The notes: generated by a model not told the origin, from the sequence alone. 59,541 nt of DNA from Sphingomonas oligophenolica (GCF_006438955.1 NZ_RCZK01000014.1:30384-89924); one strand, 5' to 3'; counted from the first letter of the stretch, positions 8,655 to 18,772 are shown. A program made the numbers and translations.

Positions 8655-10479
8655 GCGCGAGCGGGAACCAAGACACCGCGCGCCGCACATCCAGGCCGCA
8701 CAATCCATGCAAGCGATGGCGCATCGCATAGCTGCGCACATGGTCGAGGTAATCTGCTGCCTGGGGGTTCGCGAATGTCCAGTCGGGCGGGTTGAAGGAT
8801 GAAATGCCGTTGATCGTCGGGCGACCGTAATAACTGGCCAGCACCATAGCATCGACGTTCGGGCGATAGGACCACCCCCCAGTGCCGATGCCGTCCCCAC
8901 CCCAGGCGCGGTCGATCGCCCGGGATTCGGCAAGGACGGGGAAGTCGGCGGATCGGGCAGACACGACGAAGAACGCGGAGCATTGCGCCGGTGGCGGGCC
9001 GACCGCCGCCAGCATGCGGAGCTGCGCGTGCCGATCAAGTGTCAGCGGGGCGTCAAGCTGAACCTCCTCGACCAGGAGCCCGGCTAAAATAAGCGTGAGC
9101 ACCCAGCCCCGGCGCGGCGTGCGGTCGAGAAAAACGATCACGATGGGGATGATGCCAACCAAAGCGAACAACAGAAATCGCGAAACGACCCGCACGGCCG
9201 AAGCGCCGGGCACGTATGAGTATATATACCACCAAGCCGAGTGATCGGGCGGCCAGCGTAACGCAAGGACAGTCACCACACCAAGTGCGATGCCGACGGG
9301 CAGCATGATCCCGCTTTTCGCCCTCTCACGCCCCGCCCAGAGCAGCGCGAACAGTGTCGCCACCATCAAGCCGATCGGCAGTCCGAAGCGCGTCTCACCG
9401 CCCGGAAACGGAGCGTCGGCGCCGAGCAGCGTCGGTAACCGGCCCCAGACCAGATTGCCAGAGCCCACGTTGAACAGCGTCAGCATGTTCGGCAAATACA
9501 GGTGCGGGCCGCTCTCCCAACTGTGTCGGGCCCCGGTGGCCATGATCGGAAGATACAGCAGCAGCATTGGCAGCAGCGCAATTGCACCGACCACCAAGCA
9601 AGCTAGCAGCGCTCGCCAATGTCGCATTGCCGCCGCGCCAAACGCTTGGCGCTCGTTCGCCGGCATCAACATCAGCGCGACCGGTGCATAAATGGCGAGG
9701 AACAGTGAAAAAAACCAAACGCCATAAAAAGCGTTCAGGGCGGTGACACCGTAAAGCACCGCGAAACCGCAGCCATAGGCGAACACGGCGTAGGACCGGT
9801 CGCGATGGAGCATCCGGGCCGTGCGTACCGCGAGGAAAGAGAGCCACGGAAATAGACCGACGCTCAACAACTGGGCATGATACATGTGGAGTAGCGAGAC
9901 GTTCGCGGTCGTGAATAGCACGGCGCCACTGAGTGCCAGCAACGTGCGGACATTCAGGCCGCGACGGAGCAGCACGTACATCCCGACGAATCCGATCGAC
10001 TTCATCGCCACGTGCGATGCGCAGGCTGCCAAAAAGGGGTCGGCACCGGCAATTCGTGCAAGAGAGAAGGGAATGCCCGGAACGACGTACGTGTCGTTGT
10101 AGCCCAGCGTCGACGCATAGGGATAAAAATATCCGGTCACGTCCCATGCCGCCCCGGTGGTGAACACGCGGTACCAGTGGTTCAGGATCGCGACCTCGAT
10201 CATGCCGTCATAATTGTCGCCGTACAGCATCTGTAATCGCGTCATCAGGGCGTCACGAAAGAATATTGCCAGGCACGTCAGCATCACCGCCCCGGCCAGG
10301 GCGCGCCGCGTCCATGCCGACGTGGGCGACCTTTGCGTGGTCCTGCAGCCTCGCTCGTACTGCTCGTTTTCTGTCGTTACGCCGACCACTTGGTTCCCCT
10401 CCGTTCTTTGGGGAACGTTAACCACGTCCACAATGTTTTTTTGGTTAAGATTGCGCAGGAGCGATGATAACGCGCCCAC
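8644..10479 (-). CDS. Second large multi-span membrane protein, function unknown
   Basis: Up to 611 residues. The first 55 or so are polar, so the true start may lie further in. The rest has about ten hydrophobic helices starting near RRALAGAVMLTCLAIFF, a loop with YGDNYDGMIEVAILNHWYR after the first helix, and a soluble C-terminal part. An acidic extracytoplasmic loop after helix 1 is typical of GT-C enzymes that use polyprenyl-linked sugars, so this could be such a transferase, but I do not recognise the family. Its stop overlaps the start of the downstream membrane protein, so the pair is probably co-expressed and may work together. Confidence 0.6.
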   Translation of the reverse strand: MGALSSLLRNLNQKNIVDVVNVPQRTEGNQVVGVTTENEQYERGCRTTQRSPTSAWTRRALAGAVMLTCLAIFFRDALMTRLQMLYGDNYDGMIEVAILNHWYRVFTTGAAWDVTGYFYPYASTLGYNDTYVVPGIPFSLARIAGADPFLAACASHVAMKSIGFVGMYVLLRRGLNVRTLLALSGAVLFTTANVSLLHMYHAQLLSVGLFPWLSFLAVRTARMLHRDRSYAVFAYGCGFAVLYGVTALNAFYGVWFFSLFLAIYAPVALMLMPANERQAFGAAAMRHWRALLACLVVGAIALLPMLLLYLPIMATGARHSWESGPHLYLPNMLTLFNVGSGNLVWGRLPTLLGADAPFPGGETRFGLPIGLMVATLFALLWAGRERAKSGIMLPVGIALGVVTVLALRWPPDHSAWWYIYSYVPGASAVRVVSRFLLFALVGIIPIVIVFLDRTPRRGWVLTLILAGLLVEEVQLDAPLTLDRHAQLRMLAAVGPPPAQCSAFFVVSARSADFPVLAESRAIDRAWGGDGIGTGGWSYRPNVDAMVLASYYGRPTINGISSFNPPDWTFANPQAADYLDHVRSYAMRHRLHGLCGLDVRRAVSWFPLAHGA

Positions 10480-10994
10480 GTTCTCAATTTTTTACTCAAG
10501 TAAGGTTGGGACTGCCAGGTGCTTCGGCCCAATCCGGCCAACCTGACGCCGCAATCGAGCGCACAGAATTGCCGTGATTGTTAAGCTTCTACTATCAGCC
10601 ACTTACTGCAACAGCGTGTTCCCTTCACCCGCTCCAGTTCTGCTTGGGCGAGCCCGCACCACCGGAGTATCATCGTACTGACCTGAACTGGCCAACTTTT
10701 GGTGGGACGGGTTGAGCGGACGCCTGCCGCTCCGCTGAAATGGACATCTTCTACCAAAGTCGACCACTACCGTTCGGTCTGTTCCGTTCCTGAAAACGTG
10801 CGGCTCCCACGAAAGCTACCACTAACGGACGATCGGCATCGCGCGGCAACGGGCATTCGATTGTATTTGCGCACATTACGAACCGCGACGTTCAATGATT
10901 GCGCACGGGCGGCGTCCCTGGTCCCGAAGAATTCGGGTGCCACAACGTCTCACCGCCGGTATGCAAGCCGACATGCAGCGGACTCGCATATAAT
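10480..10994. other. 515-bp intergenic region between divergent genes
   Basis: No convincing gene is present; the plus-strand frame from 10699 has no family features. The region separates the minus-strand membrane-protein operon from the light cluster and should hold promoters for both. A TATAAT hexamer at 10989-10994 directly precedes the ATG at 10995. If it is a real -10 box, translation would have to start at the ATG at 11016. I could not match a -35 element. Confidence 0.5.
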
Positions 10995-11618
10995 ATGGCG
11001 CGACAGGTCGTTGTTATGCCCCCGAGCGATCGGCATTTCCGCTTGGTCGCCGATAGTCCGATTCCATCTGTGATCAGCGATCCACGATTGCCCGACAACC
11101 CGATTGTCGCCTGTAACGACGCCTTTTGCGAGCTGACCGGGTATCCGGTCGAGGATGTCGTCGGGCGCAACTGCCGCTTCCTGTCAGGCCCGGCGACCGA
11201 GCCTTGGCTGACCGAGGAGATTCGTCGCGGCGTGCGTGAGCATCATCCGGTGCTGGTGGAAATCTTGAACTACAAACGCAGTGGCCAACCCTTTCGGAAC
11301 GCCGTTCTGGTGGCGCCGATCTACGACGAGCAGGATGCCTTGCTGTATTTCCTCGGCTCGCAAGTCGAGATCGATGCCGGGGCTCCATCACCGTCGAGCA
11401 TGCGCCGAATCCGTGCGGCCGACATGGTGAAAGCGCTATCGCGTCGGCAAGGGCAGGTTTTGAAGCTTGTCGCCGACGGGCTGCTCAACAAACAGATCGC
11501 AGCCGAACTCGGCCTCGCCGAAAAGACGATCAAGATGCATCGTGCGATCCTGATGAAGCGGCTTGAGCTTCAGACGACAGCCGATCTGATCCGCTTGGCG
11601 GTCGAGGCAGGGCTCTGA
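10995..11618 (+). CDS. LOV-domain blue-light receptor with LuxR-type DNA-binding domain
   Basis: A 207-residue regulator. Residues about 15-127 form a PAS/LOV domain. GRNCRFLSG holds Cys60, the cysteine that forms the photo-adduct with flavin. LNYKRSG supplies Asn92, FRNAVLVAP supplies Asn102, and LGSQVEI supplies Gln123, so all the flavin contacts expected of a working LOV domain are present. The usual final Gln of the NCRFLQ motif is Ser here. Residues about 145-200 are a LuxR/GerE helix-turn-helix ([29 protein letters not shown]). This is the architecture of the sphingomonad photoreceptor EL222, where light releases the HTH to dimerise on DNA. The gene lies 244 bases upstream of a rhodopsin gene, an obvious candidate target. 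The start could also be the ATG at 11016. Confidence 0.9.
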   Translation: MARQVVVMPPSDRHFRLVADSPIPSVISDPRLPDNPIVACNDAFCELTGYPVEDVVGRNCRFLSGPATEPWLTEEIRRGVREHHPVLVEILNYKRSGQPFRNAVLVAPIYDEQDALLYFLGSQVEIDAGAPSPSSMRRIRAADMVKALSRRQGQVLKLVADGLLNKQIAAELGLAEKTIKMHRAILMKRLELQTTADLIRLAVEAGL

Positions 11619-11862
11619 CGATCAGCTCGCCGATACAGCACAAAGCCCGTATCGCCCGGAAAAGAACCGCGACCGATAAGGGGCAGGTCGGCACAGCGGC
11701 ATGGCCGCAAGCCTTAACCCATTCGGTGCGCGGTCAGGCAGTCCCTCCTGCGACCGCCGCTGTGACGACACTTCGGGGGCCCGAAGATCGTCTATGGTCG
11801 AATGACCCCCGCACATCTCTCCCGGCGCGTTGGCGCTGCGGATCACTGTGACGGAGACTTAG

Positions 11863-12636
11863 ATGGATATCGTGACACCCTTCCAGTTTTCCCTGGTCTA
11901 CAACGCGTTTTCCTTCACATTCGCGACGATGGCCGCGGCGACCGCGTTTTTCTGGCTGAGCCGTTCACAAGTCGCGCCCGCCTACCGCACCGCGTTGACC
12001 ATTTCGGGGCTGGTAACCGGGATCGCCGCCTATCATTATTTCCGTATCTTCGAGAGCTGGAACGCCGCTTACACGTTTAAAGACGGCATCGTGTCGGCGA
12101 CCGGCTTCGCGTTCAACGATGCCTATCGTTACGTCGACTGGCTACTGACCGTACCGCTGCTACTGGTCGAGTTGATCCTGGTCATGCGCCTGTCGCGCGC
12201 AGAGACGAGCTCCAAGACGATCCGGCTCGGTTCCGCCGCGGCACTGATGATCGTCCTCGGTTATCCTGGCGAAATCGCCGGCGACATCCCGACCCGCGCC
12301 CTTTGGGGGACGCTGTCGGCGATCCCGTTCGTCTATATCGTGTGGGAGCTATTCCGGGGCCTGGGCGAATCGATCAACCAGCAGCCTGCCAATGTGCAGA
12401 ATCTGGTGCGCAAGGCGCGGTTGTTGACGTTTGCGTCATGGGGCTTCTATCCGATCGTCTACATGGTACCTTATGCCGGACTGACCGGCGGGACCGTGAC
12501 CACGACGATTCAGATCGGCTACACGATCGCGGATATCGTCGCGAAGGCCGGTCTTGGCATCCTCATCTTTCTCATTTCGGTTCGCAAGTCTGAAGCCGAA
12601 GCCGGAATCGATGGGTTCAAGGTGCACGCCGCCTGA
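11863..12636 (+). CDS. Proteorhodopsin/xanthorhodopsin-type light-driven proton pump
   Basis: A 257-residue seven-helix microbial rhodopsin. Helix C reads RYVDWLLTVPLLLVELILV and gives the D-T-E triad: Asp92 as proton acceptor, Thr96, and Glu103 as proton donor. This is the signature of an outward proton pump. Helix B has His58, the counterpart of the proteorhodopsin histidine that pairs with the acceptor Asp. Helix G has the retinal Schiff-base Lys228 in YTIADIVAKAGLG. The residue equal to proteorhodopsin position 105 is Leu100, which predicts green absorption. The helix E region (LGYPGEIAGD, then WGTLSAIPFVYI) resembles the xanthorhodopsin clade, some members of which bind an antenna carotenoid. 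A GGAG ribosome-binding site stands before the ATG. The retinal-making blh follows nine bases downstream. Confidence 0.95.
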   Translation: MDIVTPFQFSLVYNAFSFTFATMAAATAFFWLSRSQVAPAYRTALTISGLVTGIAAYHYFRIFESWNAAYTFKDGIVSATGFAFNDAYRYVDWLLTVPLLLVELILVMRLSRAETSSKTIRLGSAAALMIVLGYPGEIAGDIPTRALWGTLSAIPFVYIVWELFRGLGESINQQPANVQNLVRKARLLTFASWGFYPIVYMVPYAGLTGGTVTTTIQIGYTIADIVAKAGLGILIFLISVRKSEAEAGIDGFKVHAA

Positions 12637-12645
12637 TCCGATCTG

Positions 12646-13602
12646 ATGCGAGAGCTTGCCCAACCAAGGGTAATACACCGTCGCCGTGCCCCCGTTGGGC
12701 GCGGCGACGCCGTGTATCCGGCGTATTGGGTCGCAGCCGCGCTGCTGCTTGCTGCCACTGCCCTGCGGGTGCCGCTCGGGCAGCCGGCAGCGATTGCCGC
12801 GATGACTATTCTGTTCATCGGCGGCGGGCTGCCACACGGCGCGTACGATATTGCGCTCCTGCGGCGCATTGTCTCGGTTGATCGGTCGCGTCTGGCGGTA
12901 ACGGTCGGCGGCTATGCAGCGATCGCGGTGCTGACCGCGATGTTGTGGATGGCGTTTCCACTGGTCGCGCTCGTCCTGTTTCTGACCGTCGCGGCAGTGC
13001 ATTTCGGCGAGGACTGGCAAATGCTAGACGAGCCGTTGCTGCGCTCTGCGGCTGGCGCGGCGGTCATCGCCGCGCCCACGATCGGGCATCAGGCGGATGT
13101 GTCTATGCTGTTCGTCGAAATGAGCGACGCGCGGGCAAGCGTGATCGCGCAGATCATCACCGCCGCCGCACCGGTGACATTGCTGGTGACCGCCGTCGGC
13201 ATCGCGGTGTCGTGGCGGGACGGCAGCCGCCATTGGGCGGCAGCGATGGCGCTGTGCCTGTTGCTGCTGATGATCCTGCCGCCGGTTGCCGGGTTCGCGC
13301 TGTTCTTCGTATTCCTGCACTCGCCGCGGCATCTCGCGCAGACGCGCGTGATACTCCGCGACATGACGCAGGCGCGGTGGCTCATGACCGGCGCGGCGCT
13401 GTCGGGCAGCGCGATCCTGGGTTGGTGGGTGCTGCACCGGCTGGGATCGTCGCGCATCGACCAGAACATGGTGGCGCAGGCCTTTCAGCTACTTGCATCG
13501 GTCGCAGTGCCGCACCTTTTGCTGTCGCGCTGGCTGGAAGACCGGTTGCACCGACCCGAGTCACCAAATCCGATGCCATCAAGAGTTGAGACCGCGCCGT
13601 GA
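12646..13602 (+). CDS. blh: Brp/Blh-type beta-carotene 15,15'-dioxygenase
   Basis: A 318-residue polytopic membrane protein that should split beta-carotene into two retinal molecules for the rhodopsin encoded just upstream. The conserved iron-binding histidines are visible: His64 in GGLPHGAYD, His119 in VHFGEDW, His225 and His229 in FLHSPRHLAQ, with His290 in VAVPHLLL also conserved-looking. Around them lie about eight hydrophobic helices. The gene follows the rhodopsin by nine bases. Its stop shares one base with the ATG of a truncated desaturase (TGATG), so the three once formed a single operon. Blh makes retinal only if beta-carotene is supplied, and no complete carotenoid pathway is present in this window. 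Confidence 0.92.
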   Translation: MRELAQPRVIHRRRAPVGRGDAVYPAYWVAAALLLAATALRVPLGQPAAIAAMTILFIGGGLPHGAYDIALLRRIVSVDRSRLAVTVGGYAAIAVLTAMLWMAFPLVALVLFLTVAAVHFGEDWQMLDEPLLRSAAGAAVIAAPTIGHQADVSMLFVEMSDARASVIAQIITAAAPVTLLVTAVGIAVSWRDGSRHWAAAMALCLLLLMILPPVAGFALFFVFLHSPRHLAQTRVILRDMTQARWLMTGAALSGSAILGWWVLHRLGSSRIDQNMVAQAFQLLASVAVPHLLLSRWLEDRLHRPESPNPMPSRVETAP

Positions 13603-13731
13603 TGATACGCCGCACCGCGATTGTGATCGGCTCGGGCATCGGCGGCATCGCCCGCGCGATTCGTCTGCAGAGCCTCGGTTTCGACATACGCATCGTCGAG
13701 CAACTCGACGATGTCGGCGGGCGCGCCAGTG
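13602..13731 (+). pseudogene. Truncated CrtI-type carotenoid desaturase/FAD oxidoreductase stump
   Basis: The frame from the ATG at 13602 encodes IVIGSGIGGIARAIRLQSLG, the FAD-binding Rossmann loop, then RIVEQLDDVGGRA, the N-terminal signature of phytoene-desaturase-like enzymes. After about 43 codons the similarity ends abruptly near 13731. CrtI proteins have about 500 residues, so over 90% is missing. The frame happens to stay open into the next gene, but the intervening 270 bases do not look coding. The stump is coupled to blh by TGATG, which suggests that a carotenoid gene was deleted from this operon. Confidence 0.75.
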
Positions 13732-13928
13732 CCGATCAATCGCTCGACGAACAACTGGTAGTTCAACAGTTCCGACCCGCCCGGGCTTCACCTCACCCAC
13801 CAGCTTTTCCAGCCGCTCGATACTCACATCCGCTGTCCCCAAGCGGGCATGCTAATCGGCGCGCGACAAGGTGGTCAGCCCTTGCGGAGCACCCGGCACC
13901 TCCGCAACCCCCGGCTGCCCTTGCCCCG

Positions 13929-13952
13929 CACGGGATAGCGGCATATCCCGTG
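13929..13952. promoter_or_regulatory. 9-bp inverted repeat upstream of the lipoprotein gene
   Basis: CACGGGATA (13929-13937) and TATCCCGTG (13944-13952) are exact inverted repeats with a six-base loop, 54 bases before the ATG at 14007. They could be a repressor site or a hairpin ending transcription from the light operon. No T-run follows. Confidence 0.35.
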
Positions 13953-14006
13953 GCCGACCGCCGCCGTCCCGGCCCGGCGACGCGAACAACCAAGGATACG
14001 ACGATC

Positions 14007-14711
14007 ATGATGAAGCAACTGGCCATGCTGGGTAGCGCATTGGTGGCGGTTGGTGGTTGCAGCGACCGTCAGTCCGCTGACGCCAACACCACCGCCGCCG
14101 CGGCCACCGCCAGCCCGATGACCGCGACCGGGCGGGTGCGCGGGGTCGTGCAGACGGTCGGCGCCGATGCGCTCGCGATCCAGACCTATGACGGCCAGTC
14201 GGTGAACGTGCCGCTCGACGCGAAGACCGGGTTCGCCTGGGTGGTCGATTCCAGCCTCGCGACGCTCAAGGATGGCGATTTCATCGGCACCGCGACCACC
14301 GGCCCCAACGACGCGTTGCGCGCGGTCGAACTCGTGATCTTCCCCGAATCGATGCGCGGCACCGGTGAGGGCCATTATGACTGGGACGTGCCCGGCGTCG
14401 TCGCCGCCGCGGGTGGCAATGCGGGCGCGTCGAGCGCGATGACCAACGGCACCGTCGAGCAGCAGAGCGCCATGACCAACGGCACTGTCACCGGCGGCGC
14501 GGGCAAGCCCGGCGAGACGACGCTGACGATCTCCTACAAGGGTGGCACGTCCAAGGTGCTCGTTCCCGTCGGCACCCCGATCGTCCGGTTCGAACCGACC
14601 GATCGCGCGATCCTCGCCAAGGGGCAGAGGGTGTTCGCGGTGACGACCCCCGACGCGCCCGGCGCCAAATTCGTCGCGGTCGGCAAGAACGGCCTGACCC
14701 CGCCGATGTGA
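14007..14711 (+). CDS. Predicted lipoprotein with DUF5666-like beta-sheet repeats
   Basis: About 234 residues starting MMKQLAMLGSALVAVGGCSD, a short signal peptide with a lipobox-like VGGC. An AAGGA ribosome-binding site precedes the first ATG. The mature protein has two weakly similar segments: GRVRGVVQTVGADALAIQTYDG near residue 45, and a second one near residue 170 from TTLTISYKGGTSK. These recall the OB-like DUF5666 fold. Between them lie two copies of AMTNGTVEQQ/AMTNGTVTGG. The function is unknown; a periplasmic, membrane-anchored role is likely. A TonB-dependent receptor gene follows after 64 bases. Confidence 0.6.
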   Translation: MMKQLAMLGSALVAVGGCSDRQSADANTTAAAATASPMTATGRVRGVVQTVGADALAIQTYDGQSVNVPLDAKTGFAWVVDSSLATLKDGDFIGTATTGPNDALRAVELVIFPESMRGTGEGHYDWDVPGVVAAAGGNAGASSAMTNGTVEQQSAMTNGTVTGGAGKPGETTLTISYKGGTSKVLVPVGTPIVRFEPTDRAILAKGQRVFAVTTPDAPGAKFVAVGKNGLTPPM

Positions 14712-14775
14712 TCGCGCGGCATCGGGAGGTCCGCCCGTCGCGCCCTCCCGATCGCGCATTTCCGTCCGAAAGTCG

Positions 14776-16803
14776 ATGATGTCCCTGCGGCTCCCCCCGT
14801 TGCTGGTCGGCGCGCTCGTCGTGCCTTCGTTCGTCCTCGCGCAGGATAAGCCGCCTACCTCTGCCCCCGTCCCGCCGCCCGACATCGTCGTGCTCGGGCG
14901 CGGGCTCGATGTGCCGCCGGGGACGACCGCCTATGGCACCGTGAGGATCGACCGCGACCGGCTGACCGGCGACGCGTCGGGGCGGATCGAGGACGTGCTG
15001 CAGGACGTCGCGGGGCTCCAGCAATTCCGCCGGTCGGACAGCCGTTCGGCCAATCCCTCGGCGCAGGGCGTCACGCTGCGCGCGCTCGGCGGCAACGCCA
15101 CCAGCCGCGCGCTCGTCCTGCTCGACGGCGTGCCGCAAGCCGATCCGTTCTTCGGCTACATTCCGTTCAACGCGCTCGTGCCCGATCGGCTCGGCGGGGT
15201 GCGGGTGACCCGCGGCGGCGGCGCGGGCGCATTCGGCGCGGGCGCGGTCGCGGGCACGATCGAACTCGCCAGCGCGACCCGCGCCGATCTGCCGCTAGTC
15301 GACGGTGCCGCCTTTTACGGCAGCCGCAACAGCGAAGAGATCACCGCCGCGGTGTCCCCCGACGTCGGCACCGGTTATGTCACCGCATCGGGCCGGTTCG
15401 AACGCGGCGACGGCTTTTTCACCACCCCCGCCGACCAGCGCGGCCCCGCCGATGTCCGCGCGCGCTATCGCGATTGGTCGGGCAGCCTGCGCGGCGTCGC
15501 GGCGATCGATGCCCACACCGAACTCCAGGCGCGCGTCCTCGTCTTTCGCGACCACCGCACGCTGCGCTTCCGCGGCGCCGACAGCAGCTCGGACGGCGAG
15601 GACGCCAGCCTCCGCCTCGTCCATCACGGCGCCTGGGCGATCGACGCGCTCGGCTATGTCCAGGAGCGCAACTTCACCAATCAGGTGATCAGTTCGACCA
15701 GCTTCAAGCTCGCGCTCGATCAGCGCGACACCCCCTCGACCGGGATCGGCGGCAAGATCGAACTACGCCCGCCGGTCGGCACCGCGCACCTCATCCGCAT
15801 CGGCGTCGACGCACGCCAGGCGCAGGGTGCACTCCGCGAGGACGCCTACAGCACCGTCACCGGCCGGATCACCGCGACGCGCCACGCGGGCGGCGACACC
15901 GCGACCGTCGGCGCGTTCGTCGAGGACGACTGGACGCTGGGGCGGCTGATCCTGACCGGCGGCGCGCGGGTCGATCGCTGGACGATCACCCAGGGTTTCT
16001 TCGAGGAACGCAGCCCGACCGGCGCGCTCACCACGAACAACCGCTTCGCGAACCGCGACGGCGTCGCGGGCACTGGCCGCGTCGGCGCGGTGGTCGAGGC
16101 GACCAGCGGCGTGAAGCTCCGCGCCGCCGCCTACACCGGGTTTCGCGTGCCGACGCTCAACGAACTCTACCGCCCGTTCACGGTCTTCCCGATCCTGACC
16201 CAGGCCAATGCCGCGCTGAAGCTCGAACGGCTCAAGGGCGCGGAGGTCGGGGTCGACCTCACCCCGCTGCCCGGCGTCGCGATCGGCCTGACCGCGTTCG
16301 CCAACCGGCTGGGCGATGCGATCGCCAACGTCACGCTGACCCCGGTGCTGCGCCAGCGCCGGAATGTCGACGCGATCCGCGTCCGAGGAATCGAGGCGAC
16401 CGCACATATCGCGCACGGCGCGGTCGCGCTCGACGCCAGCTACGCGTTCAACGACGCGCACGTCCGCGCCTCCGGCATCGCCGCCGCGCTCGACGGCAAG
16501 ATTCCCGCACAAAGCCCGCGCCACGTCGCCAGCGCCACCCTCGCCTATCGCCCCGCGACCGGCCCGACGCTGTCGGCGACACTGCGCCGCGTCGGTGCGC
16601 AGTTCGAGGACGACCTCGAGACCAACGTCCTGCCGCCTGCCACCACGCTCGAGGCGGTCGCGACGGTGCCGCTCACGCATCGCGTCGCGATCGTCGGGCG
16701 TGCGGAAAATATCTTCGACGCCACCGTCGTCACGCGCAATGCGGCGGGATCGATCGACCTCGGCACGCCGCGCACGCTATGGATCGGCGTCCGGCTGCGA
16801 TAG
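14776..16803 (+). CDS. TonB-dependent outer-membrane receptor
   Basis: A 675-residue protein with a signal peptide (cleavage after VLAQ, about residue 23). A plug domain follows at about residues 50-160, with [18 protein letters not shown] and the conserved plug block [17 protein letters not shown]. The remainder is the 22-strand barrel, ending in the terminal aromatic-containing strand LWIGVRLR. Such receptors import siderophores, cobalamin, saccharides or other ligands using TonB energy. Nothing here fixes the ligand. A preceding lipoprotein and a following acetyl-CoA synthetase gene (22 bases downstream) could share its transcript. No TonB box was identified with confidence. Confidence 0.88.
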   Translation: MMSLRLPPLLVGALVVPSFVLAQDKPPTSAPVPPPDIVVLGRGLDVPPGTTAYGTVRIDRDRLTGDASGRIEDVLQDVAGLQQFRRSDSRSANPSAQGVTLRALGGNATSRALVLLDGVPQADPFFGYIPFNALVPDRLGGVRVTRGGGAGAFGAGAVAGTIELASATRADLPLVDGAAFYGSRNSEEITAAVSPDVGTGYVTASGRFERGDGFFTTPADQRGPADVRARYRDWSGSLRGVAAIDAHTELQARVLVFRDHRTLRFRGADSSSDGEDASLRLVHHGAWAIDALGYVQERNFTNQVISSTSFKLALDQRDTPSTGIGGKIELRPPVGTAHLIRIGVDARQAQGALREDAYSTVTGRITATRHAGGDTATVGAFVEDDWTLGRLILTGGARVDRWTITQGFFEERSPTGALTTNNRFANRDGVAGTGRVGAVVEATSGVKLRAAAYTGFRVPTLNELYRPFTVFPILTQANAALKLERLKGAEVGVDLTPLPGVAIGLTAFANRLGDAIANVTLTPVLRQRRNVDAIRVRGIEATAHIAHGAVALDASYAFNDAHVRASGIAAALDGKIPAQSPRHVASATLAYRPATGPTLSATLRRVGAQFEDDLETNVLPPATTLEAVATVPLTHRVAIVGRAENIFDATVVTRNAAGSIDLGTPRTLWIGVRLR

Positions 16804-16825
16804 GCACGGCGCCAAGGAGAGGGTG

Positions 16826-18772
16826 ATGACCGACACCGCGCACGCGCAAGATTGCTATCCCGTCGGCGGCGACTGGACCGACGCGCGCGTCGATGCCGCC
16901 GCCTATGAACGGCTCTACGCCGCCGCCGCCCGCGATCCGGACACCTTCTGGCTCGATCAGGCCAAGCGGCTCGACTGGACGAGTCCCCCCACCGTCGCGG
17001 GCGACTGGTCGTTCGACGCAGACGATTTCCGCATCACCTGGTTCGCCGACGGCACGCTCAACGTCGCCGCCAATTGTCTCGACCGGCACCTCGCCGAACG
17101 TGGCGATACCGTCGCGATCATCTGGGAACCCGACGACCCCGCCGACGCCCCCAGAACCTTCACCTATCGCGAACTCCATGCCGAGGTGTGCCGCTTCGCC
17201 AACGTCCTCACAGCGCAGGGCGTCGCCAAGGGCGACCGCGTCACCATCTACCTGCCGATGATCCCCGAGGCGGCGTTCGCGCTGCTCGCCTGCGCCAGGC
17301 TCGGCGCGATCCACTCGGTCGTGTTCGGTGGCTTCTCGCCCGACGCGATCGCGGGCCGGATCGAGGATTGCGGCTCGACCCTCGTGATCACCGCCGACGA
17401 AGGTCGCCGCGGCGGCAAGCGCATTCCCCTCAAGGCCAATGTCGACGCCGCCGCTGCCAAGGCTCCCGGCCTCGCCAAGGTCATCGTCGTCAAATCGACC
17501 GGCGGCGATGTCACGATGACGCCCCGCGACGTCTGGTATCACGACGAGGCCGCCAAGGTGTCCGCCGCCTGCCCCGCCGAACCGATGGCCGCCGAGGATC
17601 CGCTGTTCATCCTCTATACCTCGGGGTCGACCGGCAAGCCCAAGGGCGTGCTCCACACCTCGGCGGGCTATCTGCTCTGGGCGAGCTACACCCACGAACT
17701 CGCGTTCGACTATCGCCCCGGCAACGTCTTCTGGTGCGCCGCCGATATCGGCTGGGTCACCGGGCACACCTATGTCCTCTACGGCCCGCTCGCGAACGGC
17801 GCGACGACGCTGATGTACGAAGGACTCCCCAACTGGCCCGACGCCAGCCGCCTCTGGCAGATCGTCGACCGGCATCGGGTCCACACGCTCTTCACCGCCC
17901 CCACCGCGCTGCGCGCGCTAATGAAGGAGGGCGACGCGTTCGTCACCGCCACCGATCGTTCGTCGCTGAAACTGCTCGGCAGCGTCGGCGAACCGATCAA
18001 CCCGGAGGCGTGGCGCTGGTATTACGAGGTCGCGGGCGACGCGCGCTGCCCGATCATCGACACCTGGTGGCAGACCGAAACCGGCGGCGCCATGATCGCC
18101 CCCATCCCCGGCGCGACCGCGTTGAAGCCGGGCAGCGCCACGCGACCCTTCCCAGGCGTCTTCCCCCGTCTCGTCGATGACAAGGGCACGACGCTTGACG
18201 GCGCCGCCACCGGCAACCTCGTCATCACCCAGAGCTGGCCGGGGCAGATGCGCACGGTCTGGGGTGATCACGATCGCTTCGTCCAGACCTATTTCACGAC
18301 CTATCCGGGCACCTATTTCACCGGCGACGGCTGCCGCCGCGACGCGGACGGCTATTACTGGATCACCGGCCGCGTCGACGACGTCATCAATGTCAGCGGC
18401 CACCGAATGGGCACCGCCGAGGTCGAAAGCGCGCTGGTCGCGCACGCCGCGGTCGCCGAGGCCGCGGTCGTCGGCATGCCCCACGACATCAAGGGCCAGG
18501 GCATCTACGCCTATGTCACGCTCAACAGCGGCGTCGCGACGACCGACGATCTGCGCGCCGAGCTCGTCACCTGGGTCCGCCAGGAAATCGGCCCGATCGC
18601 GACCCCCGACAAGCTCCAGTTCGCCCCCGCGCTCCCCAAGACCCGCTCGGGCAAGATCATGCGCCGCATCCTCCGCAAGATCGCCGAAGGCGACACCGCA
18701 AGCCTGGGCGACACGAGCACGCTGGCCGACCCGGCGGTAGTGGAGGATCTGGTGGCTAATCGGGTGGGGTGA
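16826..18772 (+). CDS. acs: Acetyl-CoA synthetase (AMP-forming)
   Basis: A 648-residue acyl-adenylate-forming enzyme that turns acetate, ATP and CoA into acetyl-Co[18 protein letters not shown] is the P-loop-like A3 motif, [10 protein letters not shown] is the A5 motif, and [13 protein letters not shown] near the C-terminus holds the catalytic Lys that is regulated by acetylation in this family. The Trp of WWQTETGG is the residue that keeps the acyl pocket small, favouring acetate over longer acids. [18 protein letters not shown] and [13 protein letters not shown] also match Acs closely. The ATG at 16826 has a strong AAGGAGAG site. A propionate-preferring paralogue (PrpE) is possible but less likely. 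Confidence 0.92.
   Translation: MTDTAHAQDCYPVGGDWTDARVDAAAYERLYAAAARDPDTFWLDQAKRLDWTSPPTVAGDWSFDADDFRITWFADGTLNVAANCLDRHLAERGDTVAIIWEPDDPADAPRTFTYRELHAEVCRFANVLTAQGVAKGDRVTIYLPMIPEAAFALLACARLGAIHSVVFGGFSPDAIAGRIEDCGSTLVITADEGRRGGKRIPLKANVDAAAAKAPGLAKVIVVKSTGGDVTMTPRDVWYHDEAAKVSAACPAEPMAAEDPLFILYTSGSTGKPKGVLHTSAGYLLWASYTHELAFDYRPGNVFWCAADIGWVTGHTYVLYGPLANGATTLMYEGLPNWPDASRLWQIVDRHRVHTLFTAPTALRALMKEGDAFVTATDRSSLKLLGSVGEPINPEAWRWYYEVAGDARCPIIDTWWQTETGGAMIAPIPGATALKPGSATRPFPGVFPRLVDDKGTTLDGAATGNLVITQSWPGQMRTVWGDHDRFVQTYFTTYPGTYFTGDGCRRDADGYYWITGRVDDVINVSGHRMGTAEVESALVAHAAVAEAAVVGMPHDIKGQGIYAYVTLNSGVATTDDLRAELVTWVRQEIGPIATPDKLQFAPALPKTRSGKIMRRILRKIAEGDTASLGDTSTLADPAVVEDLVANRVG

Noticed and set aside
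10699..11073. A 124-codon plus-strand gene before the LOV-LuxR gene
   Set aside because: Atypical composition, no motif, no ribosome-binding site, and it overlaps the real gene in another frame.
13602..14711. A fusion of a CrtI N-terminus to the lipoprotein in a single frame
   Set aside because: The frame is open by chance. The 270 bases between them look non-coding, and the lipoprotein has its own AAGGA site and signal peptide.
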